Origin: Paralvinella palmiformis | Taxonomy: Eukaryota; Annelida; Polychaeta; Terebellida; Alvinellidae | Assembly: GCA_025642065.1 (NCBI GenBank) | Contig: JAODUP010000456.1 | Coordinates: 499,501 to 563,500 of the forward strand | Direction of reading: 5' to 3' | Length of the DNA: 64,000 bases | Shown here: piece by piece, positions 1 to 12,242 of the stretch | Position numbering within the stretch: position 1 is the first letter of the stretch | Layout of the letters: every line of letters starts with the position of its first letter | Program-made: the position numbers and the translations under genes | Notes under the pieces: model-generated | Databases searched by the model: none | Seen by the model: the letters and a program-made list of their open reading frames with translations, nothing else | What the model was told of the DNA's origin: nothing

Positions 1-40
1 GTCCAGCACGCTACTGCTAGACCACGGAGGCGCCCTCTGA
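1..40 (-). repeat. tRNA-derived SINE head, cut by the window edge
   Basis: Read on the minus strand, GCGCCTCCGTGGTCTAGCAG followed by TAGCGTGCTGGAC is an A-box-like tRNA head. It closely matches the head of the SINE at 22021-22217. Confidence 0.5.
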
Positions 41-982
41 TCTGCTTTGGGAGAGAATTGATTAATTGCTGTTCAAACTTTGGTACGTTTAAAATGTTGT
101 AACGTTTGGAAATATTTAAAACTGAAATTTAAAACTCACGAGTCCCATGCCAGATTCGAATGTCATTGGCTTAGCTTTGTTGTTTGGATTTGGCGAGGGG
201 CCGGAATATTTCTCATTGGCTGTTTCATAATCCATGTAACCTCTGATCCAGCTTAGAGCTGGTAACCCTTTTCAAAATTTTAATCAGTTTTAGTTTGGAT
301 CTTGGTGAATGTAGTCGAAAAGTGAATTGTTGTAAAAGTGACTTGTGATGTTATTGAAAATGGAAATGTGCATATCAGAAATGGATCATTGGTATTCCTT
401 AACAATGGATCGTGAATAAACAAATTGCGATTTATCGAGTCTAAATTGTTGACGTGTGGGTTAGACGGAAGCATGAACTTTAAATGGAGCCCTGGTACAT
501 AAAATAACGATACAGGAAAGCAGACATTCAAGGCTGGTGAAGAGCCCACCTAAAACTCTGATAATATATTCAAATGATATTTCAATTGCTGATTACTTAT
601 CAATTATTTAACCATAAAGATACCACGTTAAATAAAGTCAGAGAAATGTCAATAGACAGATATTTTATTTCATATTATTTCATCTTTAGTCTGATTACTT
701 ATATATCAATTTAATTCTATAAATTGATTTCAAATAAACAAAATCGTCAAAACAGAATTTGTATTATCTATGTGTTTACTCATTAAAATTTTTTTATTTA
801 AATTTTTCTAAACCCCAAGTTATGGGGCTGAAAGCCCAAGTAGCCCTCAACAGGAGCAACTTTTAAAGAACACACGGAACCCAATTTTTAAGATTGTATA
901 AAAATATTACACACAGTCTTTTGAGTATGTTCTGGTACCAGTAATTCTCATCCATGGAGAAATGCATACTGTATGTGTGTAT

Positions 983-1025
<43 letters not shown>

Positions 1026-2360
1026 GCATGTGTGTGTGTGTCTCTCTCTCTCTCTCTCTCTCTCTGTATGTGTGATGACTACAGATAGAGATTTATATTC
1101 TTACACTGTCAGCTTTAAAGGTAATTAATTATCACACTGATTCTGTCTCGTAAATTATCCAATTACACAATACTGAATGGAATAGTCAACAGTTTCCCAC
1201 AAAAGAGTTTTAAATATTTGTCCACATTTGTTGATATTCAGGACGTGACATAAAGTTTCCATTATTTTTCAGAGCTCAAGTACTACAGTGATATTGACAA
1301 ATGGAATACATTGTATTTCCTATACAAAAAAAAACACAAAAAAACAACAACATGAAAACGCTACTCCAAATTAATGAATGACACTTGTCTGATATTAATG
1401 AAACAATAACCATCCTTTTCTCATTCATCTGAATTATTGGTGTAATATCAATAACTTGTAGCCGAGAACAGATTGTTGTTTACAATGAGATGAAGCTCAT
1501 ATTTACACATAATCATATCATAAGCTGCTACGTTCATGTCAAAATTATGATTTCATAAAGCTTAATTAACTCTCATTTAATCATCACCAATTAATAACAT
1601 TTTGACTTGTACATGTACATACATTAAGGTTCTCTATCTGAAGCATGCCGCTACATTCTACATTGTAGATAAATTATCAATGGACGTTATGATAATAAAC
1701 TAATATAAAAACTAATATACTACTAAACGTTATGATCAATGGTGATTAACTGTTGATATAATAATAAATGCAAACCTCATTACTGTAAAGGGAACAATCC
1801 TGAAAGTAGTTCAATTTTGTTTATTTTTTATACTTGTAGTTCTTCATTCAACTATATTAGCTTTAAAATATGTCATCTAATTTGTTTGTCATATAACTGC
1901 CTTACATAATGATGTATGTAGTTCTGTGTGTCATGTGTCAATCAATCTAGGTCAACAATATATTATTAGTATGTCTGTACAACCACGTATATCGCAGTCA
2001 ACGTGTTTCGATGTTCACATATTGCTGTCAATACATGAGCATGTCAATCAACTGCTATGTCAACATGTCATGTGTATTATATCTGTGGTATTACTGTATC
2101 CACGGATTAACATATCCTGATCCCAACATACTGCAATGTCAACATGTTACTGTATCCATCCATGATTCATCAGCACATCACAATGTCAACATCAGCACAT
2201 CATGTCAGTCACATTTATAAAAACACCTCAAATAATACTGTATGTATCAATTAATTAACACAGATAAATATCCTGGATATGACATATACCAGTTATTCAA
2301 GATCACATATATTGCCATATATATCATCATCATCATCATCATATTGTCAATGTTACTTAC
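40..2360. other. Dynein 3' intron, non-coding with microsatellites
   Basis: A+T-rich, with (TA)n at 991-1022, (TC)n at 1041-1064 and loose GTCAACATG-type repeats at about 1925-2210. No dynein exon or other gene was recognised on either strand. Confidence 0.6.
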
Positions 2361-2554
2361 CCTATAATTCCTTTAGCTAGTCTTGGTTGGACGACTGTTA
2401 TTGTATTAACTAATTGTTGAGCTTGGTTCTCTAGGTAAGCTTTCTCAGCGTTGACTGTCATCCCAAACAACGAAGGGCAATCTTGTGTAGGTAATGATTC
2501 TATATAAGACTTCACTTCAAGATATGACAACGATGATGATACAGAATGATAAAC
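2361..2554 (-). CDS. DNAH14: Dynein exon w33 (C-terminal domain)
   Basis: 194 nt, phase 0 in and 2 out: ESLPTQDCPSLFGMTVNAEK then TITVVQPRLAKGIIG. It matches the LP..D.P..FG.H.NA.I conserved block. Donor GG/GTAAGT, so at least one more exon exists to the left of the window; none was recognised in 1-2360. Confidence 0.94.
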
Positions 2555-2752
2555 CTGGAAATATAGATAAATATGATGATCGTGAATATAAATAATTTAT
2601 CAGGGTAATGGGAAAAGAATGATACCCTAATGTGTGTGTATGCGTTCAAACATGCACACATACACATATTGATAAAGAGAGAAAGATGAAACCCCCCACC
2701 CTCACACACACACACACACACACAAATCAGTAACACATGTTCAAATACTAAC

Positions 2753-2950
2753 CTTTTCCTCATCATAATAATATCCCTCATTTAGTACCTGAGGGTTATA
2801 GTATTTCTGCAGCAGACTATGAAGACATCGTCTGTCCCAATCATCTGTCACCCGACCTCCGTATGTCACCTCACCTGTCAGGTACCATAAAGCTGGCCAT
2901 GGTATATCATCCTGCTCACTAAGTAACATCTCCAGTTGTAATACAGATAC
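2753..2950 (-). CDS. DNAH14: Dynein exon w32 (C-terminal domain)
   Basis: 66 codons, phase 0/0. It contains IPWPALWYLTGEVTYGGRVT then DDWDRRCLHSLLQKYYNP, the dynein signature (.PW..L.Y..G...YGGRV.D..D.R.L...L..Y). Donor GTTAGT. Confidence 0.97.
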
Positions 2951-3159
2951 CTAAATATAGACACACATATATTATCGGTATGACTAATATTATAATAATA
3001 TACACATCACAACTGTCATATCTGATGAACAGAAAACACAACTGTGTCTATAACTGTATATAAGTTTATAAATTTAAAAGATTTACATTATAATACCCAG
3101 TAATCACATGATAAAACATTTCAAGTTAATCACATGATACTACTACTACTACTAGTACT

Positions 3160-3535
3160 ATTCTTATAATAATAATAATAATGTATATTTAATAAAGCGC
3201 CCTTACTAGCAGGAGACATTCAAAGGTGCTGTACAAATAATATGTAATATAATAATACCCCAAATAATATGTCTGTAAAAACCCTGTGATGATTTAAACA
3301 ATAATTTTTATTTATGTGTGAAAGCGACCTTGAACGGGTACGTTTTTAGAACGGATTTAAACTTTTCAAGAGACAACACATTTCTAATATCTGCCGGCAA
3401 CCTATTCCAACCTGCAATAGTATATGACGGGATGGCCTGTGTTTTCAGGATGACTTTCTGGACACCAGGTATTATTATTGACCAGCTCTGATTTCTATCA
3501 TTTAAATGCAACAAAGATCTTCTATTTATGCTCTA

Positions 3536-3540
<5 letters not shown>
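3160..3540 (-). mobile_element. Non-LTR retrotransposon 3' end fragment with stem-loop tail
   Basis: Positions 3514-3308 encode YTIAGWNRLPADIRNVLSLE then KFKSVLKTYPFKVAF, the usual WN.LP..IR......FK..LK.Y.F end of CR1/L2/jockey-type reverse transcriptase ORFs. It is followed by a stop and a 3' tail at 3245-3160 that reads GTACAGCACCTTTG...GGGCGCTTTATTAAATA plus (TTA)n. Confidence 0.65.
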
Positions 3541-3570
<30 letters not shown>

Positions 3571-4117
3571 CCACCACCAGCAGCAGTATCATCATCATCA
3601 TTTTCTTTATGTACCATTTTTTTCCACAAAAGTAAGTTAACCAAAAAATACAAAACTAAAACTTGAAGTCCACAAAGAATGATCAATTACTGGACGAGAC
3701 CACAACAAACTGAAGAAACACCTTAATATTAGATAAAGATTTAGGATTTGGATAATACTCATACAGTATTTTTATTATGGATAATACTCCATTATTGGAA
3801 GATTTACAATAGTTTGGTAAATATCAACAACATAAACTTAATGGGGACATAAAAATCTGAAGAAGACCTTTTTATAAAGAATGTTATGATATGACAACAA
3901 TTAGTATAGTTGTTGTTTATCTAATCTGTCTGCATTCAACAATAAGGTATTGTGTTTGATGAGTGTAAGTGAATAACCTGAAATATGGCATTTTAACAGG
4001 AACTGGACACACACACATTAGCACACACACACATATGCACTCACCCACCAAATCATGTTAATATTTGTTAAATGACATTAGGTTGTATATAGACATTATA
4101 TATCATAACATTGTTAC

Positions 4118-4348
4118 CTCTAAGTCAGAATCATTAAATTCATAAGGAATATTCCAACCAAGACGACCATATTTCTTCCTCTCATGAATTATGGCATTAA
4201 AGAAACAGAGGTTGAAGAACAGGGTTTTCCAGACAGGTTTTCCCAGACAAATTTCCTCATAAGACTTCTCAGTCATACTGCCAGAGCTGCTTGTACCGAA
4301 TGAACGGAGTAGGTTAGCTTTAATCCCCCTAGGTGGCTCCACCGTCAT
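4118..4348 (-). CDS. DNAH14: Dynein exon w31 (C-terminal domain)
   Basis: 77 codons, phase 0/0: MTVEPPRGIKANLLRSFGTS, KTLFFNLCFFNAIIHERKKY, GRLGWNIPYEFNDSDLE. It matches T.EPP.GL..NL and L.F.L.FFH....ER...G..GWN..Y.F...D. HERK and the short WNIPYEFN form fit DNAH14. The exon joins w30 without a missing segment. Confidence 0.96.
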
Positions 4349-4651
4349 CTGAAGGGAAAAAAACAGTTTGGTTGAGAGCAGTTTACACAATTTAAATGCA
4401 GTAACTAACAACTTCATAGACTTACCTATCAAATGTGGATCATTAGTATATACAATCTAGGTTTTGGTTCACCTGTAAATCATTAACTAACATCAAAGAT
4501 CTCTGGTAATCACAAAAGAGTCACTTTCTACCTACGAAAAACCTTCAAATTCACCGGACTGTACACCAACAATGGCCAGTTATATATACATCAGTTGGCA
4601 TACAAAATAATTAAACACACACACATTTATACTCATACACATATATAACAG

Positions 4652-5000
4652 ATGACACAACATTGTTTTTGCCTGGTTCTGATCCCAGGATTTTGTTTGA
4701 AAAGTGAAATATTGAAACCAACAAATTATTTAAGGAGGAAAGCTCAGTTTCTTGGTGTGATACTTGATGAATCACTTACATGGAAACAACATCTAAATCA
4801 CATGAAAAAAATAGATCAAAATCAATCTTTGCAATCAAACAAGTCAAAATATTTTTAATACAGATAGCCTGAAAACGTAATATTTTGCCTTTATTCCACC
4901 ATATATTAACTATGGCATATTGATAACACCCACACCAAACCAGTATTTAAAAAAACTTTTGAAAATTAAGGATCAATTTGAATAATTGAAATAACACTTT
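4652..5000 (+). mobile_element. Degenerate non-LTR retrotransposon fragment
   Basis: The frame contains AQFLGVILDESLTWKQHLNH and, after breaks, YINYGILITPTPNQYLKKLL and KIKDQ. These match the FLGV.LD..LTW..H and Y..YGI..WG......L..LQN blocks after the reverse transcriptase core. Stops and frameshifts are present. The following 5000-5690 is unassigned and may be more of the same element. Confidence 0.6.
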
Positions 5001-5689
5001 TTATGAATAAATATAGTCAGAACAAACTACATGTATCTTGTTGTTTTGATAAAGTTTTTAGTTGTAACCATGATGTCCACTGTAGACTCGCAACTAGACT
5101 ATCATGTCATCTATATATTCAAAATGTATCAATCTATGCTGAAAAATCTAAATGTGGAATGGTGCTGGAACCACACAATCATCATATAATAACATATTGT
5201 AGCAGATTTTATGTCAACGGGGTTTGGCGTAAGTTAGAAAATTGTATTCATTTATTTAAAAACAAAGATGTACAGGTGAATTATTTTTCTGCATGTATCT
5301 TCCAAATGTGACTATCTGTTTGACATATGATTAACACAGTTTATGTTGGCTGAGTTTTAGGGCATATTCCAGAGTGATACCTGCAATATGGAGTGTCAGT
5401 GGACATGAACTTGGAATCTAGAGTGGTCTAGGATAGTACACTATCCACTTAGCCAACAAGCGTTAACCAATTACTATAATGTTTTTACCATTATAAAATG
5501 AGGCTAACAGTAGTTGTGGTTTTTATTGAAAATGTTCCGTCTTTAAACAAGCATAAACTGATAGACCTCCAGAAGGAAACAGGCCAATTAAAAGGTAAAC
5601 AACTTTCAGTTTCAGATATAAAAAAATGGGACACCAGACTGAATGTCAGAGGTCTGTGGCCAACCATACAATCAATTATACCATAGAGA

Positions 5690-5738
5690 TATCACACACA
5701 GAGACAGACAGACACACAACAGACAGACATACAGACAA

Positions 5739-5772
<34 letters not shown>

Positions 5773-8480
5773 TAAAATAATCTTTTATTTTAGCTTTCTC
5801 CCAGAAAGTGTTAACATTATGTGTACATCATGCCAAAAAATACATGTAAATAGTTACTGGTGTGGTATGTAAAAATGGTAAACTTTTATAAGAAATGTTT
5901 GTGAAAAACAGATAACAAGAAATTAAATATATGAGAACTCTGATGACACAATTTGAGAGAATCTGATAAATGATTTAGGGTTGGACAAAGTTTGTTGATT
6001 GCAGATGATCATGAATATGCAAAACCACCATAAATATACATTGATTCACACAAGCTTCGACTGATACGTGTTACAAATATATTAGAAATATATTACACAT
6101 CTATAGCTCAAATCAACATAGATCAATCAAAACATTTTGTTTATATCTCTTTAATATCTCAGATTTTTGTCCAAAAATAGTCTGATAGCTTGCTTCAACA
6201 TCACAATCATCATCTTCATCATCATCATTATCACCAGTAGATGATCCCTGTGAGAGCAAAATGTTACATGTTTGGGGGGGGGTTACAGGAGAAGCCCTTT
6301 GTTAATCTAATTTTGTTATCTGTCATAATTAAATCCATTTCTAGATGTTAAATATGATCACATAATCCACAATTATCTATGGCAGAGTACACTAGAGAGA
6401 AAAAGATCAACAATAAATGGATACAAACTCTAGTCCTCTCAAATTATACCCGACCACAGTATGACTGAGCCATATCACCTGTTGACAGGTTAGGTCTTAC
6501 AACGAGTTATTACCTTGTTTGTCTCAACACACACAGACACACACACACACACACACACGTGTGTGTGTGAGCGCGCGCGCGCGCGTGTGTGTGTGACTTT
6601 CCATATATTTATCAAACAAACTGACTACATCCCCTGATATACTTAACAAAACACATTCTACAAAACTTCATTTATTTGAGAAAAATATAAAACAATTTTA
6701 ATGGATGTTGAATATCAATTATATATGATTTTATAAATCATTGACATTAATACAGACTGTCACGAGGTATCATGGTTCAGTGGTTAATGTTACAAATCAT
6801 AGAGTACTAGAGCTCCCAATTCGATTCCCACTCATTTTCTGATGATTGTAATGCTCGCTGATTAACTGAACCATAAATATGTATCAAGCCTGATAAGATC
6901 AACTCTTGTGGATACTTATGGTAAAAGTGAAAAATGCCACCTGACAAGTTGAGATTTATACCAGATGGTACAGAGTTTTTGTAGAAATCTCACAGCTAAG
7001 TTCCGTGACTTTCTACCCAAAAATATATGTTTTCCAGGAGTACTATTTTGTGAAACATTTTAAACGGAAATGCCTCTGATGTATGGTCATAGACACTTTC
7101 AGCACTCAGGTCTAGATTAATTTTTGAAGTATTACATAAAACACAGACATGAACTGAATCAACTCCTATAAGTATAAAGTATATTGTTACATAAATACCA
7201 TATTTATTTCCAACATTATATTTCTTGTAGGTCAACAAATAATTTGGCAGGAAAATAAACATATATTATTATTGTCATCCCAAATCTAAATAAAAATGAG
7301 GAAGATCTATACTTATAGTACATAACAGCAAAATGTAATCTGAGAATATATCAATCACCGCCAGACTTGATATTCCTTTTTATATGTAGATCATAAAAAA
7401 TTGGAACATAACTCATAAAAAATCTGTATTTTGAATGGAACTTTCTTTTGGCTATAATCAGCTAGATTTTCCACTTCAACTAAATTTCACGACTTATAAC
7501 ATCATTCTGACTATTTTCAATAACATTTTTGAGAATATCATACTTTTGCCGGACATTTTAATGACTTTTCAAGATCAGCCTCCCCCCCCCCCAAAGATTT
7601 TCCTTGACTGTAGGAATCCTATATATATTATAGGTTCACAAACCAAGAGAAATATTACTGATTATCTATAAAGTACCACTACCAGTATTACCAACAATAC
7701 CAGTACCACTATCAGTATGATTACCAGTACCATTACCACTATCAGTACCATTACTATTACCTGAGTACCACTACCAATACCAGATTTAACCCTATGATAG
7801 CATTGGTATAATATCTTTTAAATTTTAATATTTTATCTCTCAGTTTTATTTCCATATCAATAAATTATATTATCTCAGATATTATCTCATTTATTGAAAC
7901 TAATAATTAATAAATTGATTAAAGTTTTGTGTCTCAGTGTGGTCTGTAATGTACATAATACAAACACCTGGCCTTTAAGATTAGACAAATAGGTATTTAT
8001 GTAATTGGACCACCTGTCTAAGAGGTCACCTGCCTAATTATAGTCAATAGACATGGGGATAATTAACTAATTATTGTGATAGATATTGTGATGATGACCT
8101 GACAGTAACCGTATGACGTCATAGTAACTGTGCTGATAGTGACCTCATTCTCTGACCTGATATTATTGGGGTTCAGTATATGAGGATATCACACTAATTA
8201 ATGCCATCGTGGGGCTACCTATGGGGATATCAGAACAGGCCTTAACCTCCAGCTATAAACAGTTTATGTAACAGGACGTATATAGGTCGAGCAAATTTTC
8301 AGGAACCAAATTTCTGTTCAATAAAAAAAGTTATTAATAAAATAAATGATCATGCCTGGAATACATCTAAATTTGGTGCATTTCATAAACTTCCTCTACA
8401 ACAAGGAAAAGATGGATGTTATACCCCCCCCCTCAACCTGTTTCTATTCCTGATTACTAGAACAGTCAAATTGTCTGATT
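5690..8480. other. Dynein intron, non-coding
   Basis: (CA)n at 5738-5772, a (CA)n-(TG)n-(CG)n-(TG)n block at about 6536-6595, and a degenerate ACCAGT/ACCACT array at 7673-7785. No gene recognised. Confidence 0.55.
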
Positions 8481-8581
8481 CCTTTTACGTATTTAAAAAG
8501 GTTATCACTTGGCAGCTGATTGAACTATAAACTGTTGCCATCAGGTTACTCACCCCTGAGGGATAAAATCCTGACTGTTAT

Positions 8582-8627
<46 letters not shown>

Positions 8628-8976
8628 TTAAGTGACATATCAGACAATGACAGTAACACACCAAAGGAGCACATCCCACTGACAATGGATAATACTATCA
8701 GTGCAGCGGAGGCTAGTAATGTGTCATCACCCGAGGAGACAAAGACGAGTTGATCTGCATCATATAACATCGGGTCATCAATCGCAAGGCAATCACCCAC
8801 CCACTCTCTTCCCGACTCTCTCATATTATGTTCGAACATTATATAAAGCACACATCTCCCACGAGACCAAATAAGATGACGTCTTCTCACTGCGTAACTG
8901 ATCACAAAATATAATAATTTTATCAAACCACAAATTTTCAGAAAAAAAACCCCAGAGTGAAACATCTGGCTTAACA

Positions 8977-9024
8977 ATGGCAAATTTATTGAAACGTAAA
9001 GGTCTGAAACAGTGGATGAAACAG
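8977..9024 (+). CDS. Possible alternative first coding exon (16 codons)
   Basis: ATG at 8977 opens MANLLKRKGLKQWMKQ and ends exactly at CAG/GTAAGC. A TATATAAAG motif lies near 8841-8848 and a TGACGTC (CRE-like) motif near 8877-8884, both upstream. Phase 0 at the donor matches the open frame that runs from 12171 into the RING-NHL ATG (IIQVNITSSLDEGG...), so splicing would add 40 residues to that protein. No homologue of this peptide is recognised; it could be chance. Confidence 0.3.
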
Positions 9025-11277
9025 GTAAGCGATGATCAAAACTAATTTATTATTTCTTGTATCGTAAAGGTGTTAACTGGATAAATCATGGGTTTGTGGT
9101 CATTTGTATAAATCAGTTACCTATCTCTTTAAATTAATTGATCAGTTTGTTCTTATTTATCAGTCATAAACACTGAGTGTGGTGATATTTAATTAGGTTA
9201 CAATGGAAGACTTGTGTTTCTGTTCTCTTGTTAAATAATATGTTCTAAATGTTCTGACTTGTTGATCTTTTATCTATCATTGTATTTAAATCTAAACTAT
9301 AAAGACTAAATACTTCCAGAAAAGTACTAATTTGGTTAATAAAGCAGATGTCATTATATAGGGGGGGGGGGGGAATTTGTGTGAACTGCTTGGGATACCC
9401 GTTTGTTAGAGAACAGAATGGGCAGAAATATCCCTCTACATATCAATGTGTATATAAATGTTAATTAGTGATTGGTTTTTTTTTAAATTTTAGTTTTCAT
9501 ATTTTTCGCTATTAATTATCAGTTACTTGACAATGACCAGTAATTAATAAATAGTGATTTATTACTGATGATCATTAAGTTATTAAGATAATTTAGTCAA
9601 GTTATTAGGATTTGGAGTTAATTTGATGTTAATTGCCTAATCATAATAAAATGATAATTAATCATATCTCAGTTGATACAGGTGATAAATTGAATGAATA
9701 TCATGTCATTATTTATTTGGTTAATGATACTGAATGGGAGACATTTCTTGCAATAATACTAACAATAATTGACATAACTTAAAACAATCATTAGTATTAT
9801 ATGATTTTCTATAACATAAACAATTTATCCAAAACGCCTATCCAAATATTTCTGTAATTGTTTAACTACATGCTGTCATGTCATGTCACCTGAAATGGCA
9901 GGAAGGAGATAGTTATCCACTCTGACGTAAACTAGAACAAGGATCGTCGTATAGATCTAGTTGTCTTCATCCGGATTAAGTCCGGTCACAGGTGTTCTGG
10001 CTTTAGTCATTCATGTGGACCCCCCCCCTCCGACCCCTGTGCTCAATCTACTAACTTCTTAACAATGACGAGGTCATCAGGTTCACTTACATAAATCTAA
10101 CAGTTAATTTTACAATAGTACAAAATAAACTTCATACGATATTTGATTAGATCTTGGTTCGAAATTTTATTCTTGGTTGACACTTGTTTACATTGTTATA
10201 ACCAGGCCATAAAAAAGGCTCGAGTACAGTGACGTCAAACTTCAGGAGCTTCCGGTCTGTGTCTGGCACCAAAATGGCGGCACCCACAGACTAGTTATAG
10301 AACATGTTTTAATGACAATGAACATTTAATTGTTCGATTACTGTCATTCTTCACCTCATTCCCGAACAATAATTGCGCATACAAATACACATTTATTGTA
10401 AAAAAAATCTGGCATTGCCGAGTTAGGATTCGGAAATAAACAAGCGCCCACAACGCGGACACGTTTATTAATCAAAACGAGGCTTCCTGCACTGGGTAGT
10501 ACCGAGAATCTATCAAATGCGTCACGAAGGGGAATGTCAGCACACATGTTTGTGACCCTATACGATGACCGTATTGTGTAAACAATGGCCATCTTACATA
10601 ACATACCTGGACTGGTCAATGAGACACAAATCTGTAATAGAACATGACCTCACGTCACATGTCATTCTCCGCTGTCACGTGTACTCTACACTATAAGGGA
10701 GATAGCTACAATATACCACAGCTAGGTTGAGGATCAGCTAGTTGTTGTTTTATATATAGTAAACAGAGGGACACCATCTTGTTCGCTGGTCCATTACTCA
10801 TCTAACATGGACCACGCCCAAAAGGCCAAGTTAGAGAAAATATTAGTTTATTGTTTTGACGTATATAAGAATCAGAAATCCCCCCTCCCTGAAGTAAATG
10901 ACTTCTGAACAAATTTATTAATACATCTGACGCTTAAATCTATGCTAATTATTTCATGAATGGTGAACTGTTAGCTATGGAAGGTGAGAAGGTAATTTAC
11001 TAACATTTATTGATGAAGGTTAACAAAAGTCTAACAGTTATGTTATCTAATAGTTATACTGGTATTTCAGGAAATATCTACAATATATTTGTCAGTTACA
11101 AGCTAGATATACTTTACTGAACAAAATTTCATAATAATACAAATATCTGTATTTTAGGTTATTATACACATGTACGCGCACACACACATGCACACGCGCG
11201 CGCATGCATCAGCACAGTCAACTTCTTTAAGGAGGTTATACTTAAGATATTTCTTGTGGTTCATACAGATATATGAT

Positions 11278-11319
<42 letters not shown>

Positions 11320-11700
11320 CGTATTATAGTCTCGTTGATTGGTTCTTAACAAGTCAGTTTATCTTATGTCTAACAATAGGTGATGATTTTTAAGGGAGGT
11401 GGTCATGTGGACTGATTCCACTGTGCTACATATGTATATACGACACAAACCAATGGAAGTATGCCAATGACTCTGATGACACCGGGTCACTGACTCATAT
11501 GGCGGCATGTCAGTGACTCACCTGGCCATGAACGTAACAATCACAGTGAGAGTATATAACATTCATGTCACACTGGACAGCTATATGACGTCAGCTGTGT
11601 TGTTATATTGGCGTATGTGTGTTAAGTGAGTTCATATGACGATCCTTAACATTAGCCAATATCTAAGTAATAGATATTTATAGATCGGGTCAAAGTCTTA
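9025..11700. other. Dynein intron between candidate promoters
   Basis: Apart from the CRE/YY1 cluster, it holds a G12-type run at 9361-9373, CA/CG alternating sequence at 11165-11205 and (TA)n at 11281-11319. No gene recognised. Confidence 0.5.
10229..10280 (+). promoter_or_regulatory. CRE-like plus YY1-like promoter cluster
   Basis: TGACGTCA at about 10231-10238 is a full CRE palindrome. AAAATGGCGGC at about 10270-10280 matches the YY1 core often found at metazoan transcription starts. The next 350 bp are richer in CpG than their surroundings. No following gene start was recognised; the RING-NHL gene is 2 kb downstream. Confidence 0.3.
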
Positions 11701-11721
11701 TCTGTTATAATAGCATTAGTC

Positions 11722-11769
11722 TATAAAACAATGACAACAGTTATACACGGACAAAGACATTCAACAAAG
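11722..11769 (+). promoter_or_regulatory. Candidate TATA promoter and short 5' UTR exon for the RING-NHL gene
   Basis: TATAAA lies at 11722-11727. About 40 bp later comes CAACAAAG/GTAAGT, a consensus 5' splice site (exon end 11769). The matching acceptor could be TATATTTAG ending at 12170, 72 bp before the ATG. Transcription would start near 11750, giving a very short leader exon. Motif evidence only. Confidence 0.35.
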
Positions 11770-11817
11770 GTAAGTAACATTACCTGAAAGATAGCCAACA
11801 TCGTAACACCTGGTTTC

Positions 11818-11860
<43 letters not shown>

Positions 11861-11949
11861 TCGGATCAATCGATGACAAATGTTTTACTATCATCAGAGT
11901 TTAAACTTGATATATAAATAATGATAACGTGTATGAAAGTGGATGGTTG

Positions 11950-12090
11950 TTTCATGTTAATGTATGCTCCCTTGTGAGTTGAGATGTGTGTTGGGTGGAA
12001 ACAGGTCTGAGTCAGGGATAATAATACTGTACAGCGCCTCAGAACAGGGTTACCTGGTTCTGGCGCTATATAAACATGCATTATTGTATA
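11950..12090 (+). repeat. SINE 3' half with GCGCTATATAAA tail
   Basis: TATGCTCCCTTGTGAGTT, GTCTGAGTCAGGGATAATAA and the terminal GGCGCTATATAAA match the 3' half of the minus-strand SINE at 35810-36085. The tRNA head is missing (5' truncation). Confidence 0.6.
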
Positions 12091-12242
12091 TTATTATATA
12101 TCATGTAAAACGAAACTATCTTCTGACGCTTTATTTATTTGGTGGTAATAATTATATTATTTATATTTAGATAATACAGGTAAACATTACATCATCACTG
12201 GATGAGGGGGGCAATAAAGGAGAATACATCATAACAGACAAG

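Noticed and set aside
280..549. 89-aa minus-strand frame
   Set aside because: No domain and not the expected last dynein exon.
8520..8983. Open frames on both strands around a (GA)n tract
   Set aside because: Length depends on the GA microsatellite; no recognised domain. The plus-strand stretch LSDISDNDSNTPKEHIPLTM is intriguing but unsupported.
10356..10619. 87-aa minus-strand frame
   Set aside because: No family resemblance; lies in a promoter-like CpG-richer patch.
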